Positions 22,655 to 31,308 of a DNA stretch of 64,000 nt are shown in pieces. Made by a program: the position numbers and the translations under genes. Below the pieces are notes generated by a model. That model ran no database searches and was not told the DNA's origin. It saw only the letters and a program-made list of their open reading frames with translations. The DNA comes from a bacterium (GTDB taxonomy: Bacteria; Bacillota; Bacilli; Lactobacillales; Streptococcaceae), in the NCBI GenBank assembly GCA_905221145.1, contig CAJNCA010000002.1:310001-374000 (forward strand), written 5' to 3'. Position 1 is the first letter of the stretch. The number at the start of each line of letters is the position of its first letter.

Positions 22655-22663
22655 ATTATATCA
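22655..22663 (-). promoter_or_regulatory. Extended -10 giving a predicted leaderless fRMsr-dnaX mRNA
   Basis: TGA-TATAAT, then AGTTCT, then ATG. The expected start nucleotide is the A of the ATG at 22648. Confidence 0.6.
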
Positions 22664-22686
22664 AAAAAGACTTACAGACAAAAGAA

Positions 22687-22716
22687 AAATCCCTTGTTTA
22701 GAAAACAAAGGATTTT
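22687..22716 (-). terminator. Terminator of rpsA
   Basis: On the minus strand, AAATCCTTTGTTT-tcta-AACAAGGGATTTTT, 18 nt after rpsA. Confidence 0.85.
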
Positions 22717-22733
22717 GTGAATTTTCAATTTGA

Positions 22734-23936
22734 TTAAAGTTCGATATCACCGAACAAGTCAGCCATTGAGAATCCTGTTTGTGTTTCTGGAAGTTCGAAA
22801 TCACGTTTTTCTTGACGTTTTGGACGACGTGGACGAGCAGCACGTTTTTCTTCTTTTTGTCCTTCTTCTTGAGCTGGACGCTCTTCAAGAGCTTTGATAG
22901 AAAGTGATACGCGCTCTGCATCTGCGTTAACTTCAAGAACTTTAACTTGAACTTCTTGACCAACTTTAAGAGCTTCTTTTGGATTTTCAATACGTTTGTG
23001 TGAAATTTGTGATACGTGAACAAGTCCATCGATACCTGGCAATACTTCAACAAATGCACCGAAGTCAGTCAAACGTTTAACTGTTCCTTCTACTACATCA
23101 CCTTTAGCCAATTTTTGCTCAACGCCATCCCATGGTCCAGGTGTTGTTGCTTTAAGTGAAAGTGATACACGTCCTTCTTCTTCATTAAGATCAAGGATTT
23201 TCACTTCAATTTCTTCACCAACAGTTACAACTGATTTTGGTGATACGTTACGTTCATGCGACAATTCAGTCAAGTGAACCAATCCATCAACACCACCAAG
23301 GTCGATGAAAGCACCGAAGCTTGTAATACGTGCAACTTTACCAGTTACTACATCGCCAACAGCCAATTTACCGAATACTTCAGCACGAGCTGCTGCAGTA
23401 GCTGCTTCAACAACTTCACGACGTGAAAGGATGAAGCGGTTTTCTTTAGCGTCAACTTCTTTGATTTTAGCATCAAATTCTTGACCTACAAAACGCTCAG
23501 TGTTACGTACGAAACGAGTATCCAACATTGAAGCTGGGATAAATCCACGAACACCTTCAAATTCTACTGAAAGTCCACCTTTAACGGCACGAGTTCCTTT
23601 AACAGTAACAACTTCTTCTTCGCGACCAACAAGTTTGTCCCATGCTTTGCGAGCTTCAAGGCGTTTTTTAGATACAAGGTATGTAACTGTATCAGTATCT
23701 TTACCAACTACTTGACGAAGTACAAGAACATCCAATACTTCTCCTACTTTAACAAAGTCATTGATATCTGCATCGCGATCGTTTGTCAATTCGCGAAGAG
23801 TCAAGACACCTTCAACACCAGTTCCAGAGATTGCAACGTTAGCTTGAGTCGCATCAACTGTCAATACTTCAGCACTAACAACATCACCAGTCTCAACTTG
23901 GCTAACGCTATTTAGCAAATCTTCAAATTCGTTCAT
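22734..23936 (-). CDS. rpsA: 30S ribosomal protein S1
   Basis: S1 binds mRNA and helps initiation. The product is 400 aa with four S1 (OB-fold) domains: about 15-95, 105-175, 190-265 and 278-350, the short Firmicutes form. The tail after 350 is basic and low in complexity (RAARPRRPKRQEKRD). GGAGGA precedes the ATG. It stands alone, between a terminator and a tRNA pair. Confidence 0.95.
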   Translation of the reverse strand: MNEFEDLLNSVSQVETGDVVSAEVLTVDATQANVAISGTGVEGVLTLRELTNDRDADINDFVKVGEVLDVLVLRQVVGKDTDTVTYLVSKKRLEARKAWDKLVGREEEVVTVKGTRAVKGGLSVEFEGVRGFIPASMLDTRFVRNTERFVGQEFDAKIKEVDAKENRFILSRREVVEAATAAARAEVFGKLAVGDVVTGKVARITSFGAFIDLGGVDGLVHLTELSHERNVSPKSVVTVGEEIEVKILDLNEEEGRVSLSLKATTPGPWDGVEQKLAKGDVVEGTVKRLTDFGAFVEVLPGIDGLVHVSQISHKRIENPKEALKVGQEVQVKVLEVNADAERVSLSIKALEERPAQEEGQKEEKRAARPRRPKRQEKRDFELPETQTGFSMADLFGDIEL

Positions 23937-24097
23937 CTAAAAAATCCTCCAACAATCAAGTTTTTCTTAAACTTGACATACTTATAATTTTTTTCCTAAG
24001 CACCCGCAAGAACATGTTCATATTGTTCACGTCTTTCAATTATAAAAATAAAATACCCTAAGATATTTTGCTTTTTATCTTGATCATTACCTAAGAA

Positions 24098-24169
24098 CTG
24101 GGGTAGCTGGATTCGAACCAACGCATGAGGGAGTCAAAGTCCCTTGCCTTACCGCTTGGCTATACCCCA
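24098..24169 (-). tRNA. tRNA-Gln (anticodon TTG)
   Basis: A 72-nt cloverleaf on the minus strand. The acceptor TGGGGTA pairs with TACCCCA, discriminator G. The anticodon loop is CTTTGAC, anticodon TTG. The T loop is GTTCGAATC. CCA is not encoded. It lies 9 nt after tRNA-Tyr and is probably processed from one transcript. Confidence 0.95.
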
Positions 24170-24178
24170 TTGATGAAA

Positions 24179-24259
24179 TGGAGAGAGAGGGATTCGAACC
24201 CCCGAACCCGAAGGAGCGGATTTACAGTCCGCCGCGTTTAGCCTCTTCGCTATCTCTCC
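24179..24259 (-). tRNA. tRNA-Tyr (anticodon GTA)
   Basis: An 81-nt class II tRNA with a long variable arm on the minus strand. The acceptor GGAGAGA pairs with TCTCTCC, discriminator A. The anticodon loop is CTGTAAA, anticodon GTA. The T loop is GTTCGAATC. CCA is not encoded. Confidence 0.95.
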
Positions 24260-24276
24260 TACAATCAACATGGACT

Positions 24277-24305
24277 ATTATATCATGAAAATTTCAAAAA
24301 AACAA
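24277..24305 (-). promoter_or_regulatory. Promoter of the tRNA-Tyr-tRNA-Gln unit
   Basis: TTGTTT, a 17-bp spacer containing TGA, then TATAAT on the minus strand, 17 nt before the 5' end of tRNA-Tyr. Confidence 0.75.
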
Positions 24306-24308
24306 GAC

Positions 24309-24539
24309 TTATTTTGCTAAATTATAATTTTCAATCAAAATTTCCACAGCTTTTTCCAATTTTTTATAAAAACTATCGACATTCCCATTCTTTATGATAG
24401 CAAATTGTCCATCTAATTCGGCAATTTCTCCGATAACTTTTTTACCGATAGTCAATGTATAACCTTCAAAACTGTCTTTTCCAACATTGACTTTGGCATC
24501 TGCTACTTGAATTTCAATTTTTTTATCTTTCTTACTCAT
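24309..24539 (-). CDS. DUF2969 family protein
   Basis: A 76-aa cytosolic protein, charged at the N-terminus (MSKKDKKIEIQVADAKV). It fits the streptococcal DUF2969 family; function is unknown. GAGAGG precedes the ATG. It is on the same strand as the tRNA pair and ends just ahead of the tRNA promoter. Confidence 0.8.
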   Translation of the reverse strand: MSKKDKKIEIQVADAKVNVGKDSFEGYTLTIGKKVIGEIAELDGQFAIIKNGNVDSFYKKLEKAVEILIENYNLAK

Positions 24540-24594
24540 TTCATACCTCTCTTCACTTTTTCTATTTTACAAGAAAATCCTAAAACTAGCAAGA

Positions 24595-24633
24595 AAAAAC
24601 TCTATATCATTCCAAGTCTGATATAGAGTTTTT
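24595..24633 (-). terminator. Terminator of the peptide-binding protein gene
   Basis: On the minus strand, ACTCTATATCA-gacttggaa-TGATATAGAGT followed by TTTTTT, 6 nt after the stop codon. Confidence 0.85.
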
Positions 24634-24638
24634 CTGCT

Positions 24639-26606
24639 TTATTTAATGTGTTTTTCTAGTTCTTTTTGGTACTTACCGTTTGATTCCAATTTTTCTTTTT
24701 GCCATTTTTTCAGTGCTTCTCCATATTCTTTTGTAGTAACGATATCTTTTTGCAATTTCATTCCTTTAAAGATATATGGGTCACCCTTAATACCAACTTG
24801 TGAGTATGGTTTTGAGAATGGCACTACATTACTTACAACTGGAGAACCACCAGATGAGGCTGTTGGCATCAATAATGAACTATCTGTCAACCAAGCTTGA
24901 GCCTTGGCATATTTTTCATAGCGTTCTTCAAGATTTGTAGTTTCTGAATCGGCATCATCCAATAATTTCTTATACTGGTCTAAACCAAGTTTCGCTACAA
25001 CATCCTTATCTTTTCCTTTAGTGATACCAAGGTGTTTCATAGCAGAACCTGATTTAGGATCCATGATATTCAAGTAAGAGGCTGGGTCTTGATAACTTGG
25101 AGCCCATCCTGTACTGTTCAAATCATAGTCTTTTTGAGAAGGAACACGCGCTTGAGAAGTGATTGTTTCCTTTTCATTATCTGTCATTTGAAGAACATCG
25201 ATGACAACATTTTCAGCACCAAGAGTTGATTCGATAGACTGTTTGAAAGAATTACTTTGTTGAACGGCGATGGTATCTGTTTGTTCAACTGGGACATCCA
25301 AGTGAATTGGGAAGCTTACCCCTTTAGATTCCAAGTCTTTCTTAGCTTTTTCAAATGCTGCCTTAGCCTTGTCAGGGTTGTAGATAGAATCCTTACCGTC
25401 AACTAGCTCAACACCTTTCCACTGGTCACCATAGTTCACCAACTCTGCTTGGGCGATTTGACCAAAGTTCTTACCGCCTGCTTGCACGAAGTTATCTGGA
25501 ACGAGACTGTTACGAATAATCTTGTCCGCACCGTCTTCACCATTTAGCTGAGCAGCATAAGAATGGCGGTTAAAGGCAAAGTTGATAGCCTGACGGAAGT
25601 CCTTATTAAGCATAGCTTCTTTTGTAGAAGTCTTTTGTTCTTCACTTGTTTTCGCAGTTTTATTGTATGACTGACGATTTACGTTAAAGGTGAAGTAATA
25701 ACTACTTGAGTCCTGTGGGCTATAAGTAATTTTATCTCCGTATTGTTCCAAAGTTGAAGCAAAGTTTGAGCTACTTGGGAAGAGACGAGCTGTCGTATAG
25801 GCACCTGAAGAGAAGCTACGAATCAAGGATTCCTGATCTGAACCATCGTAGTAGGTCAATTTAATCTTCTCAATTTTTACCTTTTCTTTATCCCAGTAGT
25901 TTGGATTTTTCTCGTATTCGATCAACGATTTAGACGTCAAGGTCTTCAAGATATAAGGACCATTGTAAAGAATCCCTGCTGGAGTAACTGCTCCATAATC
26001 TTTACCTGATGCCTTCAAAAACTCTTCATTTACAGGCAACATCGTTGCTGTTGTGACTTTAGAGTTCCAGAAGCTTTCTGGTTTGTTTAGGGTATATTCG
26101 ACTGTGTAATCGTCCAAAGCCTTGACACCAACTGTAGAGAAATCGTTCGTTTCACCAGTCATGTAGGCATCCAAGCCCTTGATTGAATTTTGGATGAGAG
26201 AGACACCGTCTGACTTACCGTCAGCTACGTGTTTCAATCCTGTTACAAAGTCATGGGCTGTTACTTCTGCGTATTCTTCACCTTCTGAAGTGTACCATTT
26301 AACTCCTTTACGAAGTTTATAGGTATAAGTCAAACCATCTTTTGACACAGACCAATCTTCAGCCAAGGAAGGAATAACATTTCCGTATTGGTCGTTCTCC
26401 ATCAAGCCATCAACCACGTTCCCGATGACATCTGTTGTAGATGTACGAGTCGCTATACTATAGTCCAAAGATGCTGGATCTACTGCATAAACATATGAAA
26501 ATGTTGTCGGTGCATCTGCTTCTTTATCAGCTTTTCCACAAGCTACTAAAAGAGCTGTTGTGCTCAGGACCACTCCTGCTGTTAAGAGCCACTTTTTCGA
26601 TTTCAT
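24639..26606 (-). CDS. Oligopeptide ABC transporter substrate-binding lipoprotein (AliA/AliB/AmiA type)
   Basis: A surface lipoprotein that captures oligopeptides for the Ami permease. The product is 655 aa. The signal peptide ends in lipobox LLVACG, with Cys24 lipidated. The rest is an SBP family 5 fold (PSLAEDWSVSKDGLTYTYKL near 80-105). The ATG at 26606 has AAAGGAG upstream; one codon earlier is a TTG. No permease or ATPase is adjacent, as usual for Ali paralogues. It follows ilvE by 22 nt. I could not decide which Ali subtype it is. Confidence 0.9.
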   Translation of the reverse strand: MKSKKWLLTAGVVLSTTALLVACGKADKEADAPTTFSYVYAVDPASLDYSIATRTSTTDVIGNVVDGLMENDQYGNVIPSLAEDWSVSKDGLTYTYKLRKGVKWYTSEGEEYAEVTAHDFVTGLKHVADGKSDGVSLIQNSIKGLDAYMTGETNDFSTVGVKALDDYTVEYTLNKPESFWNSKVTTATMLPVNEEFLKASGKDYGAVTPAGILYNGPYILKTLTSKSLIEYEKNPNYWDKEKVKIEKIKLTYYDGSDQESLIRSFSSGAYTTARLFPSSSNFASTLEQYGDKITYSPQDSSSYYFTFNVNRQSYNKTAKTSEEQKTSTKEAMLNKDFRQAINFAFNRHSYAAQLNGEDGADKIIRNSLVPDNFVQAGGKNFGQIAQAELVNYGDQWKGVELVDGKDSIYNPDKAKAAFEKAKKDLESKGVSFPIHLDVPVEQTDTIAVQQSNSFKQSIESTLGAENVVIDVLQMTDNEKETITSQARVPSQKDYDLNSTGWAPSYQDPASYLNIMDPKSGSAMKHLGITKGKDKDVVAKLGLDQYKKLLDDADSETTNLEERYEKYAKAQAWLTDSSLLMPTASSGGSPVVSNVVPFSKPYSQVGIKGDPYIFKGMKLQKDIVTTKEYGEALKKWQKEKLESNGKYQKELEKHIK

Positions 26607-26628
26607 CAAAAATCTCCTTTTGTTTATT

Positions 26629-27651
26629 TTAATCTACTTTTACAATCCAACCTTCTGGCGCTTCAATATCACCAAACTGAATACCTGTCAATTCATCATA
26701 GAGTTTACGAGTCACAGGACCAACTTCTGTTTCACTATAGAATACATGGAAATCATCACCGTGTTGAATTCCACCAATTGGCGAAATAACTGCTGCCGTA
26801 CCACAAGCACCTGCCTCTACAAAACGATCCAGCTTATCAATTGGGACATCACCTTCAATAGGTGTCAAGCCCAAGCGATGTTCTGCCAAATAAAGCAAAG
26901 AATACTTGGTAATAGATGGCAAGATAGATGGACTCAATGGTGTTACAAATTCATTGTCAGCTGTAATTCCAAAGAAGTTAGCTGAACCGACTTCTTCAAT
27001 CTTTGTATGAGTTGATGGGTCTAGGTAGATAACATCTGAGAAATGACGTGATTTAGCCAATTTCCCTGGCAAGAGACTGGCAGCATAGTTCCCACCAACC
27101 TTAGCCGCACCTGTACCATTTGGAGCGGCACGGTCGTATTCATCCTGAATCAAGAAGTTAGTTGGGACCAAACCACCCTTAAAGTAATTACCAACTGGCA
27201 TAGCAAAGATAGTGAAAATGTATTCCTCCGCTGGTTTTACCCCGATAATATCTCCAACACCAATCAAAAGTGGACGAAGATAAAGGGTTCCACCTGTTCC
27301 ATATGGTGGTACGTATTCTTCATTCGCGCGGACAACTGCCTTACAAGCTTCTACAAACATGTCTGTCGGAACTTGTGGCATCAAGAGACGATCACAAGTA
27401 CGTTGCAGGCGTTTAGCATTTTCGTCAGGACGGAAAAGTTGAACACTACCATCCTTAGTACGATAAGCTTTCAAACCTTCAAATGCTTGTTGGCCATAGT
27501 GAAGACTTGGAGAAGACTCTGAAATATGCAATGTTGCATCCTCTGTAAGCTCTCCTTGATTCCATTGTCCATTTTTAAAATGAGCAATATAGCGATAAGG
27601 TAATTTCATATAGGAAAAGCCGAGATTTTCCCAATCAATCGTTACTGTCAT
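26629..27651 (-). CDS. ilvE: Branched-chain amino acid aminotransferase
   Basis: Interconverts Leu, Ile and Val with their keto acids using PLP and 2-oxoglutarate. The product is 340 aa, fold type IV. The PLP lysine is in GAAKVGGNYAAS near residue 202, and HYGQQAFEGLKAY and GTLYLRPLLIG are family motifs. AAGGAG precedes the ATG. It may be co-transcribed with the downstream peptide-binding protein, as only 22 nt separate them. Confidence 0.96.
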   Translation of the reverse strand: MTVTIDWENLGFSYMKLPYRYIAHFKNGQWNQGELTEDATLHISESSPSLHYGQQAFEGLKAYRTKDGSVQLFRPDENAKRLQRTCDRLLMPQVPTDMFVEACKAVVRANEEYVPPYGTGGTLYLRPLLIGVGDIIGVKPAEEYIFTIFAMPVGNYFKGGLVPTNFLIQDEYDRAAPNGTGAAKVGGNYAASLLPGKLAKSRHFSDVIYLDPSTHTKIEEVGSANFFGITADNEFVTPLSPSILPSITKYSLLYLAEHRLGLTPIEGDVPIDKLDRFVEAGACGTAAVISPIGGIQHGDDFHVFYSETEVGPVTRKLYDELTGIQFGDIEAPEGWIVKVD

Positions 27652-27744
27652 ATTCCACTCCTTATTCTAAAAACCTATTTCTTTTATTCTACACTATTTT
27701 TCTAAAATAGCAAGTATATTTTGTAATTTTCAGAAAATTTCTTC

Positions 27745-27778
27745 AATAAAAAGAACCAGCTCTTAGAACTGATTCTTC
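27745..27778 (-). terminator. Terminator of parC
   Basis: On the minus strand, AAGAATCAGTTCTAAGAGCTGGTTCTT followed by TTTATT, 7 nt after the parC stop. Confidence 0.85.
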
Positions 27779-27785
27779 ATTTCAC

Positions 27786-30257
27786 TTATTTGGCTTCAGT
27801 AAATATCTCTTTAAGATAAGCGTCAAAAACTTCTTCATCTGAAATCGTGTCAGAGATGAAGCTACCGTTGCTTGTGCGTTCTGACAGGTTCAAGTCTTGC
27901 AATCGACTTTCATAAATTGTTCCTTTATTGGATTGGATAAACAGAATCTGGTCGTTTTCTTCTACTTCTGTACTAAAGAGGTCACCTACAAATCCTTGCT
28001 CTGAAACTGCTCCAGCCAAGAAGACTCGATGTGGTTTGTTTTTTAACTCACGCAAGACTTGTAGACCTCGTTTGGCACGACTGGTCGCTGGAATTTCCTC
28101 AACGGAAACGCGTTTCAAACTTCCACGCTGAGTCAAGAGGTAGAAGGATGAGGTGTTGCAGATAAAGGCCGATTGGAGTACATCATCTTCTTTCAGATTC
28201 ATAGCCTTGACCCCTGCCGCCTTGGCACCAACAACCGGAACCTCTTCGATATTGAAACGAAGGGCATAACCGTTTTGGCTAATCAAGAGAACATCATCTA
28301 GTTTAATCGGAGCCACTGCTACAATCTGGTCTGTCTCGTCTTTGAGCTTAGCATACTTGACAGACTTAGATTTATAGGTCCGCCATGGAGTGAACTCTTT
28401 TCGCTCTACACGCTTGATTTGACCAAGACGAGTCGCAGCAAAGTAGGTTGTCGCATCATCAAACTGATCCACGACTTCCACATAAAGGATTTCTTCGTTA
28501 GTTTCAAAGTTTGTAATGGTCTGGCTCAGATGCTCTCCGATGTCCTTCCAGCGAATATCTGCTAATTCATGGATTGGTCTGTAGATAACATTTCCGAGAC
28601 TTGTGAACATCAAGAGGTGCTGGGTTGTCTTGGCAGCTTGAACAAAAATCAAACGATCGTCATCACGTTTGCCAATTTCTTCCAGCGTTGAAGCCGCAAA
28701 GGAACGTGGACTGGTACGCTTGATGTAACCTGCCTTGGTCACGCTGACGTAGGTATCTTCCTCAGCAATCAGACTAGCTGTATCAATCTCGATTGCTTTT
28801 GCAGTGTCTTCTAAAGAACTCAAACGCGGAGTCGCAAATTTCTTCTTAACCTCACGAAGTTCTTTCTTCATGAGATTGTACATAGTCCGTTCATCACCGA
28901 TGATGGCTGCAAGCATGGCAATCTTTTCACAAAGTTCTGCTTCTTCTTCCTGTAAGACAACCACATCGGTATTGGTCAAACGGTAAAGTTGCAATGTAAC
29001 AATGGCCTCAGCCTGCTCTTCTGTAAAATCATAGCTGACCTTGAGGTTTTCCTTGGCATCAGCTTTATTCTCAGAAGCACGGATAAGGGCAATGACTGCG
29101 TCCAAAATCGAAATTACACGAATCAAACCTTCGACGATATGGAGACGTTTCTCAGCCTTTTCCTTATCATAGCGGGAACGCGCCAAAATCACTTCACGAC
29201 GGTGGGCGATGTAGCTAGACAAAATTGGGACAATCCCAACCTGACGAGGTGTGAAATTGTCAATCGCCACCATGTTAAAGTTGTAATTGATTTGTAGGTC
29301 AGTGTATTTAAAGAGATAATTAAGAACGAGCTCTGTATTAGCATCTTTCTTGAGCTCAATAGCGATACGAAGACCGTCACGGTCAGACTCATCACGAACC
29401 TCAGCAATTCCTGCAACCTTGTTATTGACACGGACATCATCGATTTTCTTAACCAGATTGGCCTTATTGATTTCATAAGGAATCTCAGTGATAACGATTT
29501 GTTCCTTACCACCTTTTAGATTTTCAATCTCCGTCTTGGAACGAACAACCACACGCCCTTTCCCAGTTTCATAGGCCTTCTTGATTTCATCACGACCTTG
29601 GATGATGGCTCCTGTAGGAAAGTCTGGCCCAGGCAAGAATTCCATGAGTTTATCAACTTTTGCCGTTGGATGGTCAATCATATAAACAGCAGCATCAATA
29701 ACCTCAGCCAAATTATGGGGAGGAATATCTGTGGCATATCCAGCAGAAATCCCAGTCGAACCATTAACTAAAAGGTTTGGAAAGGCTGCTGGCAAAACAG
29801 TTGGTTCTTTCTCGGTATCGTCAAAGTTCCATGCAAAAGGGACTGTCTTTTTCTCGATATCTTGAAGAAGATAACCAGCAATCTCAGACAAACGAGCCTC
29901 GGTATAACGCATCGCCGCAGGCGGATCTCCGTCCATAGAACCATTATTACCGTGCATTTCGACCAAAATCTCACGATTTTTCCAATCCTGAGACATACGA
30001 ACCATGGCATCATAGATGGAGCTGTCACCGTGTGGGTGAAAATTCCCCATGATGTTCCCGACTGACTTGGCCGACTTACGGTAGCTCTTGTCAAAAGTAT
30101 TGCCATCTTTATTCATCGAATAAAGAATACGACGCTGAACCGGCTTGAGTCCATCACGAATATCTGGCAAAGCCCGGTCTTGAATAATGTACTTGGAGTA
30201 GCGACCAAAGCGCTCTCCCATGATGTCCTCAAGGGACATGTTTTGAATGTTACTCAT
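27786..30257 (-). CDS. parC: DNA topoisomerase IV subunit A
   Basis: ParC is the DNA breakage-reunion subunit of topoisomerase IV and decatenates daughter chromosomes. The product is 823 aa. The active-site tyrosine is Y118 (AAMRYTE). Quinolone-resistance positions S79 and D83 (GDSSIYD) and K137 are wild type; residue 52 is Gly. I chose the ATG at 30257 (MSNIQNMSLED), the family start. It has no clear ribosome site; GAGGG lies too far upstream. A hairpin repeat element lies directly upstream. It is downstream of parE and an ANT(6)-like gene on the same strand. Confidence 0.96.
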   Translation of the reverse strand: MSNIQNMSLEDIMGERFGRYSKYIIQDRALPDIRDGLKPVQRRILYSMNKDGNTFDKSYRKSAKSVGNIMGNFHPHGDSSIYDAMVRMSQDWKNREILVEMHGNNGSMDGDPPAAMRYTEARLSEIAGYLLQDIEKKTVPFAWNFDDTEKEPTVLPAAFPNLLVNGSTGISAGYATDIPPHNLAEVIDAAVYMIDHPTAKVDKLMEFLPGPDFPTGAIIQGRDEIKKAYETGKGRVVVRSKTEIENLKGGKEQIVITEIPYEINKANLVKKIDDVRVNNKVAGIAEVRDESDRDGLRIAIELKKDANTELVLNYLFKYTDLQINYNFNMVAIDNFTPRQVGIVPILSSYIAHRREVILARSRYDKEKAEKRLHIVEGLIRVISILDAVIALIRASENKADAKENLKVSYDFTEEQAEAIVTLQLYRLTNTDVVVLQEEEAELCEKIAMLAAIIGDERTMYNLMKKELREVKKKFATPRLSSLEDTAKAIEIDTASLIAEEDTYVSVTKAGYIKRTSPRSFAASTLEEIGKRDDDRLIFVQAAKTTQHLLMFTSLGNVIYRPIHELADIRWKDIGEHLSQTITNFETNEEILYVEVVDQFDDATTYFAATRLGQIKRVERKEFTPWRTYKSKSVKYAKLKDETDQIVAVAPIKLDDVLLISQNGYALRFNIEEVPVVGAKAAGVKAMNLKEDDVLQSAFICNTSSFYLLTQRGSLKRVSVEEIPATSRAKRGLQVLRELKNKPHRVFLAGAVSEQGFVGDLFSTEVEENDQILFIQSNKGTIYESRLQDLNLSERTSNGSFISDTISDEEVFDAYLKEIFTEAK

Positions 30258-30281
30258 ATAGGATACAGAGCCCTCAAAATA

Positions 30282-30372
30282 CAAAGGAAAAATAGGAAAT
30301 TTTTAAAGTAAGCAAGCTCACAAGAGAATTTCTCTTTTTAACACAGCATTTAGGGCGTGTTCAACTCCTTTC
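30282..30372 (-). repeat. Two-hairpin repeat unit ahead of parC
   Basis: On the minus strand the unit starts with GAAAGGA and carries two hairpins: AACAC/GTGTT (loop with CCCTAAA) and GAAATT/AATTTC, then TCCTATTTTTCC. Order, spacing and conserved single-strand segments match units of the array between punA and deoD, especially the one at 46612-46742, which shares the loop sequence CCCTAAAAGC. It ends about 25 nt before the parC ATG. A second, weaker GAAAGGA unit may lie at 30373-30444. Confidence 0.65.
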
Positions 30373-30462
30373 AAAGAATGTAGAGTAGTTTTTTATAGAA
30401 AAGGTGTTCAGTTACTATAAATAACCAAACTATCCTTTCTGTAGTTTAATCTTTTTAATTAG

Positions 30463-31281
30463 TCAGCGATTTAGAAGTCTCTCCTCAGCATACTCAATCA
30501 TCTTCTCAGCTACTTCTTTATCGTAGTTAAAGCCCATCTTGTTAGCAAGGTATCGTGCCTCTTGGTGGAAAAGCTTCATTGTAGCAAACAAAGACTGAGT
30601 GATTTTATCTATACTTGAAAAATCAAGCAGATTTGAGAATTCCTTTTCTTTCTCAATGGGTAAATAGTTAAAGAGATTCTTATAATTCTTTCCGACGTCT
30701 ACTTTTCCCTTATCACTTGCCACCTGCCAAGCTAAGACTTTTAACAACTCTTTCTGGCAAATACCGTAGAGATGGTCAGTGGCATAGATGACTTGATGGC
30801 GACAGATTCCTTTGACCACGTAGGCTGACACCCACCAAAATTCATTGCAGGCTTTTTCAAAATCCTTTTCAGTAGCTGGGGTTATCCAGTAACGCTCTAT
30901 ATTTGGGAAATAGGCTTCAAATAAATTTTCTGGATCTTCCAAAACAGCAAATCCTGCCTCACTATCCACCCACTCTTGCATGTGTTCTTTAGGGCAAAGA
31001 GTCAAATCAATACGATTGCCATCTTCAAAAAGCATGAGATAGAGACGACGATTACCAAGACCAACTTCTTGCTCGATAATGCGTTTCCCAAACTGATTCA
31101 ACCAAGAAAGGTCACTTGTCAGATTATCTAAATCTTCCACAATATAGACCAAATCATAGTCTTGAAATTCATCTTTTGGAGCTTTTGGACAAGCTCGCGA
31201 ACCAGACATGGCGACAGCTTTGACTTGTAAAGTTTTGGCTGTTTGTAAAATCACATCGAGCATTTCTGTTTCAGTTCTCAT
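30463..31281 (-). CDS. ANT(6)/AadE-like aminoglycoside adenylyltransferase family protein
   Basis: A 272-aa nucleotidyltransferase related to streptomycin 6-adenylyltransferases. The N-terminus has the NTase signature MSGSRA with the acidic pair in FQDYDLVYIV, then GNRIDLTL and FWWVSAYVVKG, all typical of AadE proteins. Whether it modifies an antibiotic is unknown; chromosomal members often do not. The start is uncertain: ATG at 31281 (MRTETEM, the family start) or 31293; neither has a good ribosome site. It sits inside the parE-parC cluster, 27 nt after parE. Confidence 0.8.
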   Translation of the reverse strand: MRTETEMLDVILQTAKTLQVKAVAMSGSRACPKAPKDEFQDYDLVYIVEDLDNLTSDLSWLNQFGKRIIEQEVGLGNRRLYLMLFEDGNRIDLTLCPKEHMQEWVDSEAGFAVLEDPENLFEAYFPNIERYWITPATEKDFEKACNEFWWVSAYVVKGICRHQVIYATDHLYGICQKELLKVLAWQVASDKGKVDVGKNYKNLFNYLPIEKEKEFSNLLDFSSIDKITQSLFATMKLFHQEARYLANKMGFNYDKEVAEKMIEYAEERLLNR

Positions 31282-31308
31282 GTTAATACCCATTCGTTAA
31301 AGACCGAC

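Noticed and set aside
22661..23059. 132-aa minus-strand open frame overlapping the end of rpsA
   Set aside because: Out-of-frame shadow of rpsA, extending into its terminator; no start signal.
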